Positions 27,543 through 35,929 of a stretch of 64,000 nt of DNA are shown one piece after another. Each line of letters starts with the position of its first letter. The stretch's first letter is position 1. The notes beneath the pieces are model-generated. The model was not told the origin of the DNA. It saw only the letters and a program-made list of their open reading frames with translations, and made no database searches. This DNA is from Algoriphagus aestuariicola (GTDB lineage: Bacteria > Bacteroidota > Bacteroidia > Cytophagales > Cyclobacteriaceae). The position numbers and the translations under genes are program-made. The stretch lies in the NCBI RefSeq assembly GCF_017254835.1, contig NZ_JAFKCW010000003.1, positions 310,001-374,000 on the forward strand. The letters are read 5' to 3'.

Positions 27543-28427
27543 TTACGCTTTGGGATGTGCCTGTTCAAACACAGCCTTCAGTTTTTCCATTGAATTGTGC
27601 GTGTAGACCTGGGTGGCAGCCAAGCTGGCGTGGCCCAGCAAATCTTTGACAGCATTGAGGTCCGCTCCCTTATTGAGCAGGTGTGTGGCAAAAGTGTGCC
27701 TGAGCAAATGGGGACTGCGCCGAGTGGTTTGGGCAAAAAGATCCAGATAATGTCTAACAATCCGATATATCATCATAGAATAGGCTTGTTCACCCCGATT
27801 GCTCGTAATAAAGTACTCATTCCCCCCAATTTTTGAAAACCTTTCCTCAAATACTTTTCTGTACAAAATGATATTCTGCTTTAGCTTTCTTGTAAGAGGG
27901 ATTATCCTCTCTTTGCTGCGTTTTCCCAAAACTTTTACCTGATCCTCTACCAAGTTTAGGTCTCTCCACCTAAGCGAGGTGAGTTCCGAAAGCCGGACCC
28001 CGGTAAGGTACAGAAACTCCATCACCATCCTGTCCCGCTGTCCTTCAAAATTGGCTTCGTAAACGCTTTCTTCTAATACGGACTCGATGATATTTTCTTG
28101 TACAAACTCGGGCAGTTTCTTCGGGTTTTTAAGGGATTTTAACTTGTATGTAGGATCCTGGGAGACCAGTCTTGACCTAAGCAAAAACTTGAAAAACGAT
28201 CTTAGCGTGGCGATTTTGCGGTTTACGGTGGTGGTACTTAGCCCCTGCTCCACCAAGTCAATGACCCATGCCCGCAACTCCGAATGGGTACAGCCTTCCA
28301 GGGAATTTATTTCAAACGACAGCTGCACAAAGTCCCGGACCTGCTCCAGATCCTTCCGATAGGCTACGACGGTGTGCGGACTGCTTCTTTTCTCGTACTC
28401 GAGATAGTTGATGAAGGAATCTATCAT
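27543..28427 (-). CDS. xerC: tyrosine recombinase XerC-like
   Basis: The 294-residue tyrosine recombinase has an N-terminal core-binding SAM-like domain (FINYLEYEKRSSPHTVVAYRKDLEQV) and a catalytic domain. The tetrad is present: Arg in YLTGVRLSELTSL, Lys in LGKRSKERIIPL, HLLRH (H-x-x-R), LGHAS, and the nucleophile Tyr in VYTHNS. Length and close match to housekeeping Xer proteins, plus the core neighbours rpsU and hpf, point to chromosome-dimer resolution at dif rather than a mobile-element integrase. No dif-like site was recognised in the window. XerC and XerD assignments are not separable here. Confidence 0.88.
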   Translation of the reverse strand: MIDSFINYLEYEKRSSPHTVVAYRKDLEQVRDFVQLSFEINSLEGCTHSELRAWVIDLVEQGLSTTTVNRKIATLRSFFKFLLRSRLVSQDPTYKLKSLKNPKKLPEFVQENIIESVLEESVYEANFEGQRDRMVMEFLYLTGVRLSELTSLRWRDLNLVEDQVKVLGKRSKERIIPLTRKLKQNIILYRKVFEERFSKIGGNEYFITSNRGEQAYSMMIYRIVRHYLDLFAQTTRRSPHLLRHTFATHLLNKGADLNAVKDLLGHASLAATQVYTHNSMEKLKAVFEQAHPKA

Positions 28428-28631
28428 TGCTTGGCGTGATAGGAGGCTATTCTGCCAGTGAAGAACGGTCCCACTCCCTGCCGTCTGAAAGACGCATGCT
28501 TGAAAACGGAAGTGGTCAATCCAATAGCCTCGAGAGAAGTATTAAACCTGTTTGTATTGAAGCTGCTATCCATATTACTGAAAAGATAACGGAAAAAAGG
28601 AAAGTCTTGGCTGACAAAAATCACAGGAGTA

Positions 28632-28669
28632 TAAAAACAAAAACGCACTTGCCTGAGGGACAAGTGCGT
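28632..28669 (-). terminator. terminator after rpsU
   Basis: On the minus strand ACGCACTTG and CAAGTGCGT form a perfect 9-bp stem with a 9-nt loop, followed by TTTTTGTTTTT. It ends rpsU as a monocistronic transcript about 22 bp after the stop. Confidence 0.9.
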
Positions 28670-28691
28670 CTGTATGGGGAATCAATTCTGA

Positions 28692-28886
28692 TTACTTCAT
28701 CTCTTCGTTGCGAAGTTGTTGTTTGTAAGCAGCCTTGATGACCTGTGCTCTTCTTACGACAGAAGGTTTCGTGAACGCCTGACGCGCTCTGAGTTCGCGA
28801 ACCGCACCGGTTTTGTCAAACTTCTTTTTAAAACGCTTCAGCGCTTTTTCGATGGATTCGTTCTCTTTTACGTTTACAATGATCAT
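28692..28886 (-). CDS. rpsU: 30S ribosomal protein bS21
   Basis: bS21 has 64 residues from the ATG at 28886 (MIIVNVKENESIEKALKRFKKKFDKTG); the frame is open 12 codons further but across the Shine-Dalgarno and leader. It is a small basic helical protein of the 30S platform near the 16S 3' end. In Bacteroidota it helps sequester the anti-Shine-Dalgarno. The gene has its own promoter, a leader of under 20 nt and a terminator. Its start is preceded by a very strong Shine-Dalgarno, unlike every other gene checked here, which fits autoregulation through bS21-deficient ribosomes. Confidence 0.95.
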   Translation of the reverse strand: MIIVNVKENESIEKALKRFKKKFDKTGAVRELRARQAFTKPSVVRRAQVIKAAYKQQLRNEEMK

Positions 28887-28892
28887 AGTATA

Positions 28893-28903
28893 CACCTCCT
28901 TTC
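28893..28903 (-). promoter_or_regulatory. extended Shine-Dalgarno of rpsU
   Basis: Minus-strand GAAAGGAGGTG is complementary over 11 nt to the standard 16S 3' tail (CACCTCCTTTC). Its AGGAGG core lies 8 nt before the ATG. It fixes the start at 28886 and is the only strong Shine-Dalgarno noticed in the window. Confidence 0.85.
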
Positions 28904-28909
28904 GGGGGG

Positions 28910-28938
28910 CAAAGGTATGCAAGACAATTGAAAAACAA
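28910..28938 (-). promoter_or_regulatory. rpsU promoter
   Basis: Minus-strand TTG (28938-28936), an 18-nt spacer and TACCTTTG (28917-28910) match the Bacteroidota consensus. Transcription would start near 28904, so the mRNA begins almost exactly at the Shine-Dalgarno. Confidence 0.7.
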
Positions 28939-29146
28939 TACGATTCAGAAGAAATTGTGGCGAAAAGCTTCTGACTCGGGACGAGCGGACAAACACTTTT
29001 TTCTGCTCCACGGCGGTTTTCGTCCGGATAAACAAAACTCCGGCAAGTTTAAATCGAAAAAATTCCCTCCAACCAATCTTTTAGATAAAACTATTGCCCT
29101 TTTAGGTTTATTCCGCTCTCCACTATTAGCTACCTCACTTTGTTTC

Positions 29147-29803
29147 ATGAAAAAATCATTTTTTACGATGTCCAGCATCCTGTTAATGCTGGCTCTGTTG
29201 CTTGGATGCCAAAGGGAAAACTCCCAAAAAATCCAATTTGGTGTTTCCCAGGGAGTGATGAATGCAATGGATTTTTCCCCGCTCGGAATACAGAAGGGAG
29301 ATCCAGTCGACTCACTCCTGCTCTACACGCGCTCTGGAGATCCACTAAAGATGGATTTTAAAAAGCATGAGAAAGCTATCCTTTTGATTTCCGGAAGCTA
29401 TACATGCGATATCACCCGAGGAAACATGGAAGACATTCAGAGCCTTTTCCGGGAGTTTGGATCCACTGTCGACATCTATCTAGTCAATACCCTAGAAGCT
29501 CATCCTGACGATTCGCCTAGTCCATATTCAGCCGAGCCAGAGGTTTGGCTGGCAGCGTCCAATCTGCGCGACAGCATCTCGGCTCCCCAACCAAAGACTA
29601 TGGGCGAGAGGATTCGATTGGCAGATCAATGGATCAAGGAATCCAATATCCAAATCCCAGTGCTTTTGGACGGGCCCGAGAACAGGTTTTGGAATTTCGC
29701 AGGTCAAGCTCCCAATATGGCAGTGTTGGTAGAAAATGGAATCGTTGTTTTGAAGCAGCCGTGGTTCGATTACGAAAGAATGTGTGAAACACTCACGGAA
29801 TGA
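29147..29803 (+). CDS. iodothyronine deiodinase-like lipoprotein
   Basis: The 218-residue lipoprotein is called from the ATG at 29147 (MKKSFFTMSS, lipobox LLGC with Cys21). The frame is open 73 codons upstream, but that part has no protein character. The mature domain is thioredoxin-like and resembles type I iodothyronine deiodinases. It has LISGSYTCDIT with Cys87 where vertebrate enzymes carry selenocysteine (GSxTU), a helix EDIQSLFREFG, and the family's VNTLEAHPDD (EAH motif, residues 118-120). Bacterial members are probably envelope redox proteins, not hormone enzymes. It stands upstream of a GH29 fucosidase, 78 bp away, on the same strand. The family match is by eye. Confidence 0.72.
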   Translation: MKKSFFTMSSILLMLALLLGCQRENSQKIQFGVSQGVMNAMDFSPLGIQKGDPVDSLLLYTRSGDPLKMDFKKHEKAILLISGSYTCDITRGNMEDIQSLFREFGSTVDIYLVNTLEAHPDDSPSPYSAEPEVWLAASNLRDSISAPQPKTMGERIRLADQWIKESNIQIPVLLDGPENRFWNFAGQAPNMAVLVENGIVVLKQPWFDYERMCETLTE

Positions 29804-29881
29804 ATATGAGGAATATTCTTTTCCAAAAGTTGAAAAGTAGGGCGGATAACCTAGTTTTGGGCTCCATTCCCAGTAATTACT

Positions 29882-31228
29882 ATGAAATCCCTTTCTTATT
29901 GGTCAAAGCGCCTCGCGGCACTCGCGGCTTTGGCATTGCTAAGCCTCCACTTCAACCCTCTTTTTGCACAGGAAAATCCCGAGAAAATGGATTGGTTTCA
30001 ACAAGCCAAACTGGGGATCTTTATCCATTGGGGGATTTACTCTGTTAACGGAATCGACGAGTCCTGGTCATTTTTCAACGACTACATCCGGTACGAAGAC
30101 TACATGAAGCAGACAGCCGGATTCACCGCGGCAAACTACGATCCACAAAAATGGGCCAAGCTGATCAAAGAAAGCGGGGCCAAGTATGCCGTGCTTACGG
30201 CCAAGCACCACGACGGAGTTGCGCTATGGGATACACAAGCCAGCGATCTGTCTGTAGTAAAAAAGACCCCAGCAGGCAAGGATCTAGTGGGGCCGTTCAT
30301 GCAGGCGCTGGAGGATCAAGGTTTGAAAAAAGGAATCTATTTTTCCGTCTTGGACTGGTCCCATCCCGACTATGACCGAAAAACGCGAGAGGCATTTCGC
30401 TACAAAAATGATCCCCAGCGATTCAAAAAATTTACCGACTTCAACTTTGCTCAGCTGACCGAGCTTTCCACCCAATTCAAGCCAGACCTCTATTGGTTTG
30501 ATGGTGATTGGGAGCACAAGCCAGAGGAGTGGAGAAGCGCCGAGCTGAAGAAAAAGCTGCTGGGCTACAACCCCAACCTGATCATCAACTCCCGACTCGG
30601 CCCGGGCTTCGGCGATTATGCCACTCCAGAGCAGGGTGTTCCGGTTTCCCGGCCGAAGGAATCCTATTGGGAGCTGTGCATGACCATGAACAACAGCTGG
30701 GGCTATCAAGGCAACGACCACCAGTACAAGTCACCGAGTGAGCTTCTTCGGATCTTTGTGGACTGCCTGCACATGGGGGGAAATCTCCTGCTGGACTTTG
30801 GGCCAAAGCCAGACGGATCCATCCCAGTGGAAGCTGAAAACATCCTCAAAGAATTTGGCCGATGGACCTCCAAGCATGAGTCGGCGATCTACAATACCCA
30901 GGCGGGCATTCCAGACGGGCACGTATACGCTCCAACTGCGCTCTCCCCTGACAAAACCATCCTCTACATCTACCTAGACTACAAGGTAAATGAATCCTTG
31001 GCGATCAAAGGACTGAAAAACAAAATCCAGCGTGTCTGGGTAGTGGGCAACGGTACCAAGCTCCAGTCTAGGGAAGTCGGCAAGATGTATTGGAGTGCAG
31101 TGCCTGGCATGAAGTACATCGACATTCCAGAACATGTCTATGACAAGGACATCACGGTATTGGCAGTCTTGCTGGACGGCCCAGTCGATCTCTACCGGGA
31201 ACACGGGCAGGTCATCGAAAGCAACTAG
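29882..31228 (+). CDS. alpha-L-fucosidase, GH29
   Basis: GH29 enzymes release L-fucose from glycans with retention of configuration. The 448-residue protein has a signal peptide ending at about residue 30 (LFAQ). Catalytic-domain marks are KLGIFIHWGIYS, AVLTAKHHDG (104-112), and LYWFDGDW with the likely nucleophile Asp207. The acid/base is not identifiable with certainty. A C-terminal beta-sandwich of about 90 residues follows. No carbohydrate-binding module is attached, unlike the second GH29 of the window. It is probably periplasmic. A terminator lies 24 bp after the stop, so it ends its transcript, perhaps shared with the deiodinase-like gene. Confidence 0.92.
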   Translation: MKSLSYWSKRLAALAALALLSLHFNPLFAQENPEKMDWFQQAKLGIFIHWGIYSVNGIDESWSFFNDYIRYEDYMKQTAGFTAANYDPQKWAKLIKESGAKYAVLTAKHHDGVALWDTQASDLSVVKKTPAGKDLVGPFMQALEDQGLKKGIYFSVLDWSHPDYDRKTREAFRYKNDPQRFKKFTDFNFAQLTELSTQFKPDLYWFDGDWEHKPEEWRSAELKKKLLGYNPNLIINSRLGPGFGDYATPEQGVPVSRPKESYWELCMTMNNSWGYQGNDHQYKSPSELLRIFVDCLHMGGNLLLDFGPKPDGSIPVEAENILKEFGRWTSKHESAIYNTQAGIPDGHVYAPTALSPDKTILYIYLDYKVNESLAIKGLKNKIQRVWVVGNGTKLQSREVGKMYWSAVPGMKYIDIPEHVYDKDITVLAVLLDGPVDLYREHGQVIESN

Positions 31229-31251
31229 AATGGATCACAACCTTTCAAACT

Positions 31252-31285
31252 AAAGCCCGAGGCTCCTCAGATCCTCGGGCTTTTG
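31252..31285 (+). terminator. terminator after the GH29 gene
   Basis: AAAGCCCGAGG and CCTCGGGCTTT form an 11-bp stem with a 10-nt loop and a short T run. It lies between convergent GH29 and SulP genes and may also stop readthrough from the other side. Confidence 0.85.
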
Positions 31286-31309
31286 ATTTCGACACGGAAC
31301 TCCCGCGGG

Positions 31310-32833
31310 TTAGTCCGACACCACCTTGTAGGTAGGATCTTCGATCACATTCACGTCGATGACCTCCTCTGCGTTTTTGATCAATTGCCTGCAATCTGGG
31401 CTGAGGTGTTTTAAATGAACCGTTTTCCCGACCTTATGATAGCGGTCCGTGATCTTGTTCAAGGCTTCAATCGCGGACATGTCGACCACCCTGCTTTCCG
31501 CAAAATCAACGATTACGCTATCTGGATCAGTAAGCACCTCAAATTTCTCATTGAAAGCAGCTACTGAGCCAAAAAAAAGTGGCCCGTAAATCTCATAGTG
31601 CTTTACCCCCTGCTCATCGACATACTTTCTTGCGCGGATGCGCTTGGCATTGTCCCAAGCAAAAACCAGCGCCGCAATCACGACCCCAATCGCCACCGCC
31701 AAAGCTAAATTGTGGAGAACCGCCGTGACCAAGGTGACCAATACCATCACAAACACATCCGATTTGGGGAATTTCGTAAAAGTCTTCAGGCTTGCCCACT
31801 CGAAAGTCCCAATGGACACCATAATCATCAGTCCTGTGAGTGCAGCCATGGGAACCTTCTCAATCAATGTCGAGCCAAACATCACAAAAACCAATAACAT
31901 CACTGAGGCTACAATTCCGGATAGCCGAGCCCTGGCGCCGTTGGACACGTTGATCAGGCTTTGGCCAATCATCGCGCAGCCCCCCATTCCGGAAAAAAGT
32001 CCTGAAAGAATATTGGCGGTACCCTGAGCAACCGCCTCTTTGTTTCCTCGACCCCGGGTTTCGGTAATTTCATCCACAATGTTCAGTGTCAACAAACTTT
32101 CGATCAACCCGACTCCCGCGACAATGACGGAAAATGGCAAAATCGTGAGGAGCGTCTCCCAAGTAAACGGGACGCTAGGAATATGGAAAGGTGGAAACCC
32201 GCCTTGTATGGAAGCCATATCACCCACTGTTTTGGTGTCAATTTTCAGAAGATAAACCAGTCCAAAAACCACCAAAATCGCGGTGAGTGAAGCTGGGACA
32301 ATCTTGGTCAGCTTAGGTAAGCCCCAAATGATCAGCATCGTCAGCAGCACCAATCCCAGCAAGACATAGAGTGCGCTACCTGTAAGCCAATTCCCAGAAG
32401 CATCCTTAAATTGGTCTAGCTGGGACATGAAGATGATAATGGCGAGACCATTGACAAAACCGAAAATAACCGGATGGGGAACCAGACGTATCAGTTTGCC
32501 CAATCTAAGAGCGCCAGCAGCCACCTGAAGAACCCCGGCCAAGACGACGGTAGCGAAGACATATTCAACCCCGTGGCTTTTGACCAAAGTCACCAAAACC
32601 ACCGCCACTGCTCCCGTAGCTCCGCTAATCATCCCCGGCCGGCCACCGAAAATGGAGGTAACCAAGCCCATCATAAAAGCAGCATACAGTCCAGTGAGTG
32701 GTGACAACCCGGCAATCATCGCAAAAGCAACCGCCTCGGGAACGAGCGCTAATGCGACCGTCAGCCCTGACAAAACTTCGGTCTTATAGTCGACCTTCTG
32801 CGACAGGTCAAATAGATTCAAGTATTGGTTCAT
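31310..32833 (-). CDS. SulP/SLC26-family anion transporter with STAS domain
   Basis: The 507-residue membrane protein is called from the ATG at 32833 (MNQYLNLFDLSQ); an open frame 24 codons upstream lacks family character. It has about 12 hydrophobic segments with the SulP signature region VALALVPEAVAFAMIAGLSPLTGLYAAF, and a C-terminal STAS domain (residues about 410-500, VIVDFAESRVVDMSAIEALNKI). SulP proteins carry sulfate, bicarbonate or dicarboxylates. Substrate is not determinable. If sulfate, it could serve sulfur supply or sulfated-glycan use, but no sulfatase is encoded in the window. Confidence 0.92.
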   Translation of the reverse strand: MNQYLNLFDLSQKVDYKTEVLSGLTVALALVPEAVAFAMIAGLSPLTGLYAAFMMGLVTSIFGGRPGMISGATGAVAVVLVTLVKSHGVEYVFATVVLAGVLQVAAGALRLGKLIRLVPHPVIFGFVNGLAIIIFMSQLDQFKDASGNWLTGSALYVLLGLVLLTMLIIWGLPKLTKIVPASLTAILVVFGLVYLLKIDTKTVGDMASIQGGFPPFHIPSVPFTWETLLTILPFSVIVAGVGLIESLLTLNIVDEITETRGRGNKEAVAQGTANILSGLFSGMGGCAMIGQSLINVSNGARARLSGIVASVMLLVFVMFGSTLIEKVPMAALTGLMIMVSIGTFEWASLKTFTKFPKSDVFVMVLVTLVTAVLHNLALAVAIGVVIAALVFAWDNAKRIRARKYVDEQGVKHYEIYGPLFFGSVAAFNEKFEVLTDPDSVIVDFAESRVVDMSAIEALNKITDRYHKVGKTVHLKHLSPDCRQLIKNAEEVIDVNVIEDPTYKVVSD

Positions 32834-33044
32834 TAGAAAGTCCCGGATTCGGGATCGGTTTTTTGAAAGAAATATATAGTGGCCGATATCCCAAAGTGTC
32901 ACCAAGAACGGCCACGAAACGTACTAAAGGGCCCCAAAATTAGATTTTTAAAAACGAAACGCCAACCAACCCCCAACTCACAACTATCCAAGGGCCTGGC
33001 CTTGGCAGTGGTAGGAAACAGTGTCTATCCCTCGTTTTACTAGC

Positions 33045-33076
33045 CAAAAAAAAGGCTGCGCCAGAAGCGCAGCCTT
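33045..33076 (-). terminator. terminator after the gene at 33098
   Basis: On the minus strand AAGGCTGCGC and GCGCAGCCTT form a perfect 10-bp stem with a 5-nt loop, followed by a run of Ts. It lies about 22 bp past the stop of the secreted protein gene. Confidence 0.9.
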
Positions 33077-33097
33077 GAAAGATCTCCGGAAGCCCGG

Positions 33098-33757
33098 CTA
33101 TTTCACCAAATCTCGGGTCTTGATCATATGGCCTACGGAGATGTACATCATGGTACTTTGGGTAGGCGTGTAGACAACCCCCGGCTCATTGACGGATTGA
33201 TTGTCAGTCTTCAGAAAGTCCGTCAAATAATACTTAAACCTAAAATAACTCCCTTTTTTCGACTTAAACTCTGCAAAGACCGAAGGCAGATAGATATTTG
33301 TCCGATCGCTAAACCAAATGTTGGTTTTGCTTTTTTCGTCATTCACATATTTTTTCTGCTTATAGTTGATTGCAAACTCGTTGTCAATTCCCGCTGCGAG
33401 CAGATTGCCCTTCATGTCCCCAAACTTGAAAGCAATTGGTATCCCGAGCGTATAGACGCGTTGCTTCATGCGGATGGAGTCGTTGAGATCGGTGATGATA
33501 CCCACGTTTCGGGAAGCTAGGCCGGTATAAAATCCGGTTTTTTCATTGAAGTCCCGATGAAGCAACAATCCAATGTTGATAAAAGGTGTAAAACGTGCGA
33601 TATTCTTCGTTTCCAGTCCTGTGGCTTCTACGCTTCCCCAAGAAAGGATAGTCTCGGATGCGGACACCACATACCAGGGACTCGTACTGGGTGCGGTCTG
33701 GGCAAAAGCCAGATTTCCTGCCAAAAACAATAGGCACACTAAAGCTATTTTTTTCAT
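33098..33757 (-). CDS. secreted protein, probable outer-membrane beta-barrel
   Basis: The 219-residue protein has a signal peptide (MKKIALVCLLFLAGNLAFAQ). After it come alternating strands with aromatic ends: GFYTGLASRNVGI, YTLGIPIAFKFG, YFRFKYYLTDFL and MMYISVGHMI. The pattern suggests an eight-stranded outer-membrane barrel of the kind common in Bacteroidota. The line VYTPTQSTMMYISVGHMIK near the C-terminus is strand-like. No family is recognised and no partner is obvious. It is monocistronic with a strong terminator, downstream of GH127 but with a 94-bp gap. Function unknown. Confidence 0.75.
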   Translation of the reverse strand: MKKIALVCLLFLAGNLAFAQTAPSTSPWYVVSASETILSWGSVEATGLETKNIARFTPFINIGLLLHRDFNEKTGFYTGLASRNVGIITDLNDSIRMKQRVYTLGIPIAFKFGDMKGNLLAAGIDNEFAINYKQKKYVNDEKSKTNIWFSDRTNIYLPSVFAEFKSKKGSYFRFKYYLTDFLKTDNQSVNEPGVVYTPTQSTMMYISVGHMIKTRDLVK

Positions 33758-33851
33758 GCTGTAAAGAATTTAGAATAAAAGTGAATCGGTTTAGATACTA
33801 GAAAGATAAGTATTTTCCGACCTAGAAATATGCCCTATATCCAAGCAAAGA

Positions 33852-35765
33852 TCATTTTTCTTTTCGGAGCCAAACGTACATTTCATTCGGGCCTCTATTT
33901 GCCCAAGTGTAATATGGAATTGCCGTAGCCGAAACCGACTCTGAGGCGACCTCTCCAGAAAGCTTGATCGCCCGAATGTGCTCGTCCAGCACTTGGGTCT
34001 CCACCACTTCAAATTCCACCTTTTTCGGCACGACCAACTCCGATAGCGAAGCCCCATTGTCGGCCCCTTCGACGCAGTAAACCAATGGTCCGCGCTGTAT
34101 CGCTATCTTGTCGGTATTGGCGAGAACTTCCGGTCTGGATTTGATTTCTTTCACTTCCATCGGCATTTTGTATGTAATCTGGTCGCCTGCCTTCCACTGC
34201 CTTTCGAGTACTGCATAGCCATTTTCCACCTCAAAATCCGCTGGTTCACCATTCACAAAAACAAGAAGATCGGACGTATTCTCCTCCAAAAACCGATAAA
34301 GCTCACCTGGGACAGGTTCTCCCCTAACCCAGCCAGGAATACGAAGATGGATTGCAAACTCCGTGGCTTTTGCGGGCTTAAGCTGCAGGGATACTTTTCC
34401 GTCCCAGGGAAAATCCGTTTCCATCTCCACGGCCACCTTGGTTCCCGACAGCTCAAACTCAGTCTGGTTTCCGATAAAAAGATTCACCCAAAGCGCAGAT
34501 TCGTTTTTGACATAGATGTAGTCTCCGACGGATGCGACCAGGCGGGATATGTTGGAAGGGCAGCAGGCAGTGCCGAACCATTCCTTTCGGCTATGCTGGC
34601 CGGATGAGGCTAGGGGGTTGCCATAGAAAAAATGGTCTCCTGTCAAACTCAGCCCATCCAACGAAGCATTGTAGAGACTGCGCTCGAGCACGTCGATATA
34701 CTGAGCCTGTCCTTCGAGCAGATTCATGCGCTGATTCCAGAAGACCATCCCCACGGACGCACAGGTTTCGCTGTACGCATTTTCGTTTGGAAGGTCATAG
34801 TCGACGGAAAAGCCCTCGTTGCTTCCCGATGAGCCAATGCCACCCGTAATGTACATGTTGCGATACACCACGTCTTCCCACACCGTCTTCATGGCATTCA
34901 TGTATCCGGGATCGTTTTGGTTCGCAGCCACATCGGCGGCCCCGGTGTAGAGGTACATCGCACGTACCGCGTGCCCAGTGATTTCCTTCTGTTCCTTTAC
35001 AGGAACTCCATCTTGGGCATAGTCTGGTCCCCATTCGGCCTTGTCCCATATCGCGCCCCTCCCCAAACCTCTTCCCCGCTGGTCAAGAAACCAGTCTGCC
35101 AGATCCAAATAGCGCTTTTCCCCGGTGGCTTTGTAGAGCTTCACCAGCGCCAGCTCAATCTCCTCGTGCCCGGTCACCCAAGGACGATCTGCTTGACGAA
35201 ACTGGCGATCGATATGATCTGCCATGCGACTTGCCACATCGAGCAATGTCCTTTTTCCGGTGGCCTGAAAGTAGGCAACCCCCGCTTCCATCAGATGGCC
35301 AGCACAATAGGCTTCGTGCTTTTCCATATCAGTCCATCGCTGTTGCAGGCCGGTCAGTGAGTAATAGGTATTGAGGTAACCATCCGCCTCCTGTGCAGCG
35401 GCTATCTTTTCAATCCACTCGTCAGCTTTCGCCTCCAGCTCTGCATCGGGAAAGTTCTGCAGGGAATAGGCTATGGCTTCGAGCAGCTTATACACGTCGC
35501 TGTCGTCATAGTAGATCCCCTCGTGTTCTTCCCCTTGCTTTCTGGCCGCTTTCTCAAAATTCCGGATACGACCTGTCTTAACCTCCGTCTGGTAGATCGC
35601 CGCGGGGAGGGACTTTTCGGCGACCTTTTCCAACTTAGGTTTCCAAAATGCATCCGTGATCTGGATCTCCGAGAAACTGTGGACCTGAAGTGGCAGTTGC
35701 CCTTGCCAGGCGGAAAGAGTCTGACTGGATATCAAAAAAACCACTAGAAGCAACCTAAGTTTCAT
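33852..35765 (-). CDS. beta-L-arabinofuranosidase-like glycosidase, GH127
   Basis: The 637-residue protein has a signal peptide (MKLRLLLVVFLISSQTLSA) and the alpha/alpha-barrel of GH127 (DUF1680). Catalytic residues can be aligned by eye to the HypBA1 enzyme. They are Glu317 (NEGF, general acid/base), the zinc ligands Glu333 and Cys335 (ETCASVG), Cys401 and the nucleophile Cys402 (TACCPSN). Spacing between the two glutamates (16) equals that in HypBA1. C-terminal beta domains follow. It would release arabinofuranose from arabinan-type or glycoprotein glycans. It is probably periplasmic or surface-exposed. It is divergent from the SGNH gene. Confidence 0.9.
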   Translation of the reverse strand: MKLRLLLVVFLISSQTLSAWQGQLPLQVHSFSEIQITDAFWKPKLEKVAEKSLPAAIYQTEVKTGRIRNFEKAARKQGEEHEGIYYDDSDVYKLLEAIAYSLQNFPDAELEAKADEWIEKIAAAQEADGYLNTYYSLTGLQQRWTDMEKHEAYCAGHLMEAGVAYFQATGKRTLLDVASRMADHIDRQFRQADRPWVTGHEEIELALVKLYKATGEKRYLDLADWFLDQRGRGLGRGAIWDKAEWGPDYAQDGVPVKEQKEITGHAVRAMYLYTGAADVAANQNDPGYMNAMKTVWEDVVYRNMYITGGIGSSGSNEGFSVDYDLPNENAYSETCASVGMVFWNQRMNLLEGQAQYIDVLERSLYNASLDGLSLTGDHFFYGNPLASSGQHSRKEWFGTACCPSNISRLVASVGDYIYVKNESALWVNLFIGNQTEFELSGTKVAVEMETDFPWDGKVSLQLKPAKATEFAIHLRIPGWVRGEPVPGELYRFLEENTSDLLVFVNGEPADFEVENGYAVLERQWKAGDQITYKMPMEVKEIKSRPEVLANTDKIAIQRGPLVYCVEGADNGASLSELVVPKKVEFEVVETQVLDEHIRAIKLSGEVASESVSATAIPYYTWANRGPNEMYVWLRKEK

Positions 35766-35929
35766 GGCGATGCATTTTTCTAAAAATAGGGAATCACAAA
35801 CACCATGTCCCTATCCTTTTGAAAAATTTGCCAAGGATCCATCTTTCCATGAAAGTATGGGAGGTCTTTCCGACAGGAAGTCCTATTTTGGCTAACCCTG
35901 ACCTCCACTTCAATTTTTGTCCAGTTCCC

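Noticed and set aside
27543-28427. Tyrosine recombinase as a mobile-element integrase
   Set aside because: Housekeeping Xer length, core neighbours hpf and rpsU, and no att sites or cargo point to XerC.
29147-29803. Selenoprotein
   Set aside because: The active-site codon is TGC (Cys87), not TGA, and no SECIS-like need is seen.
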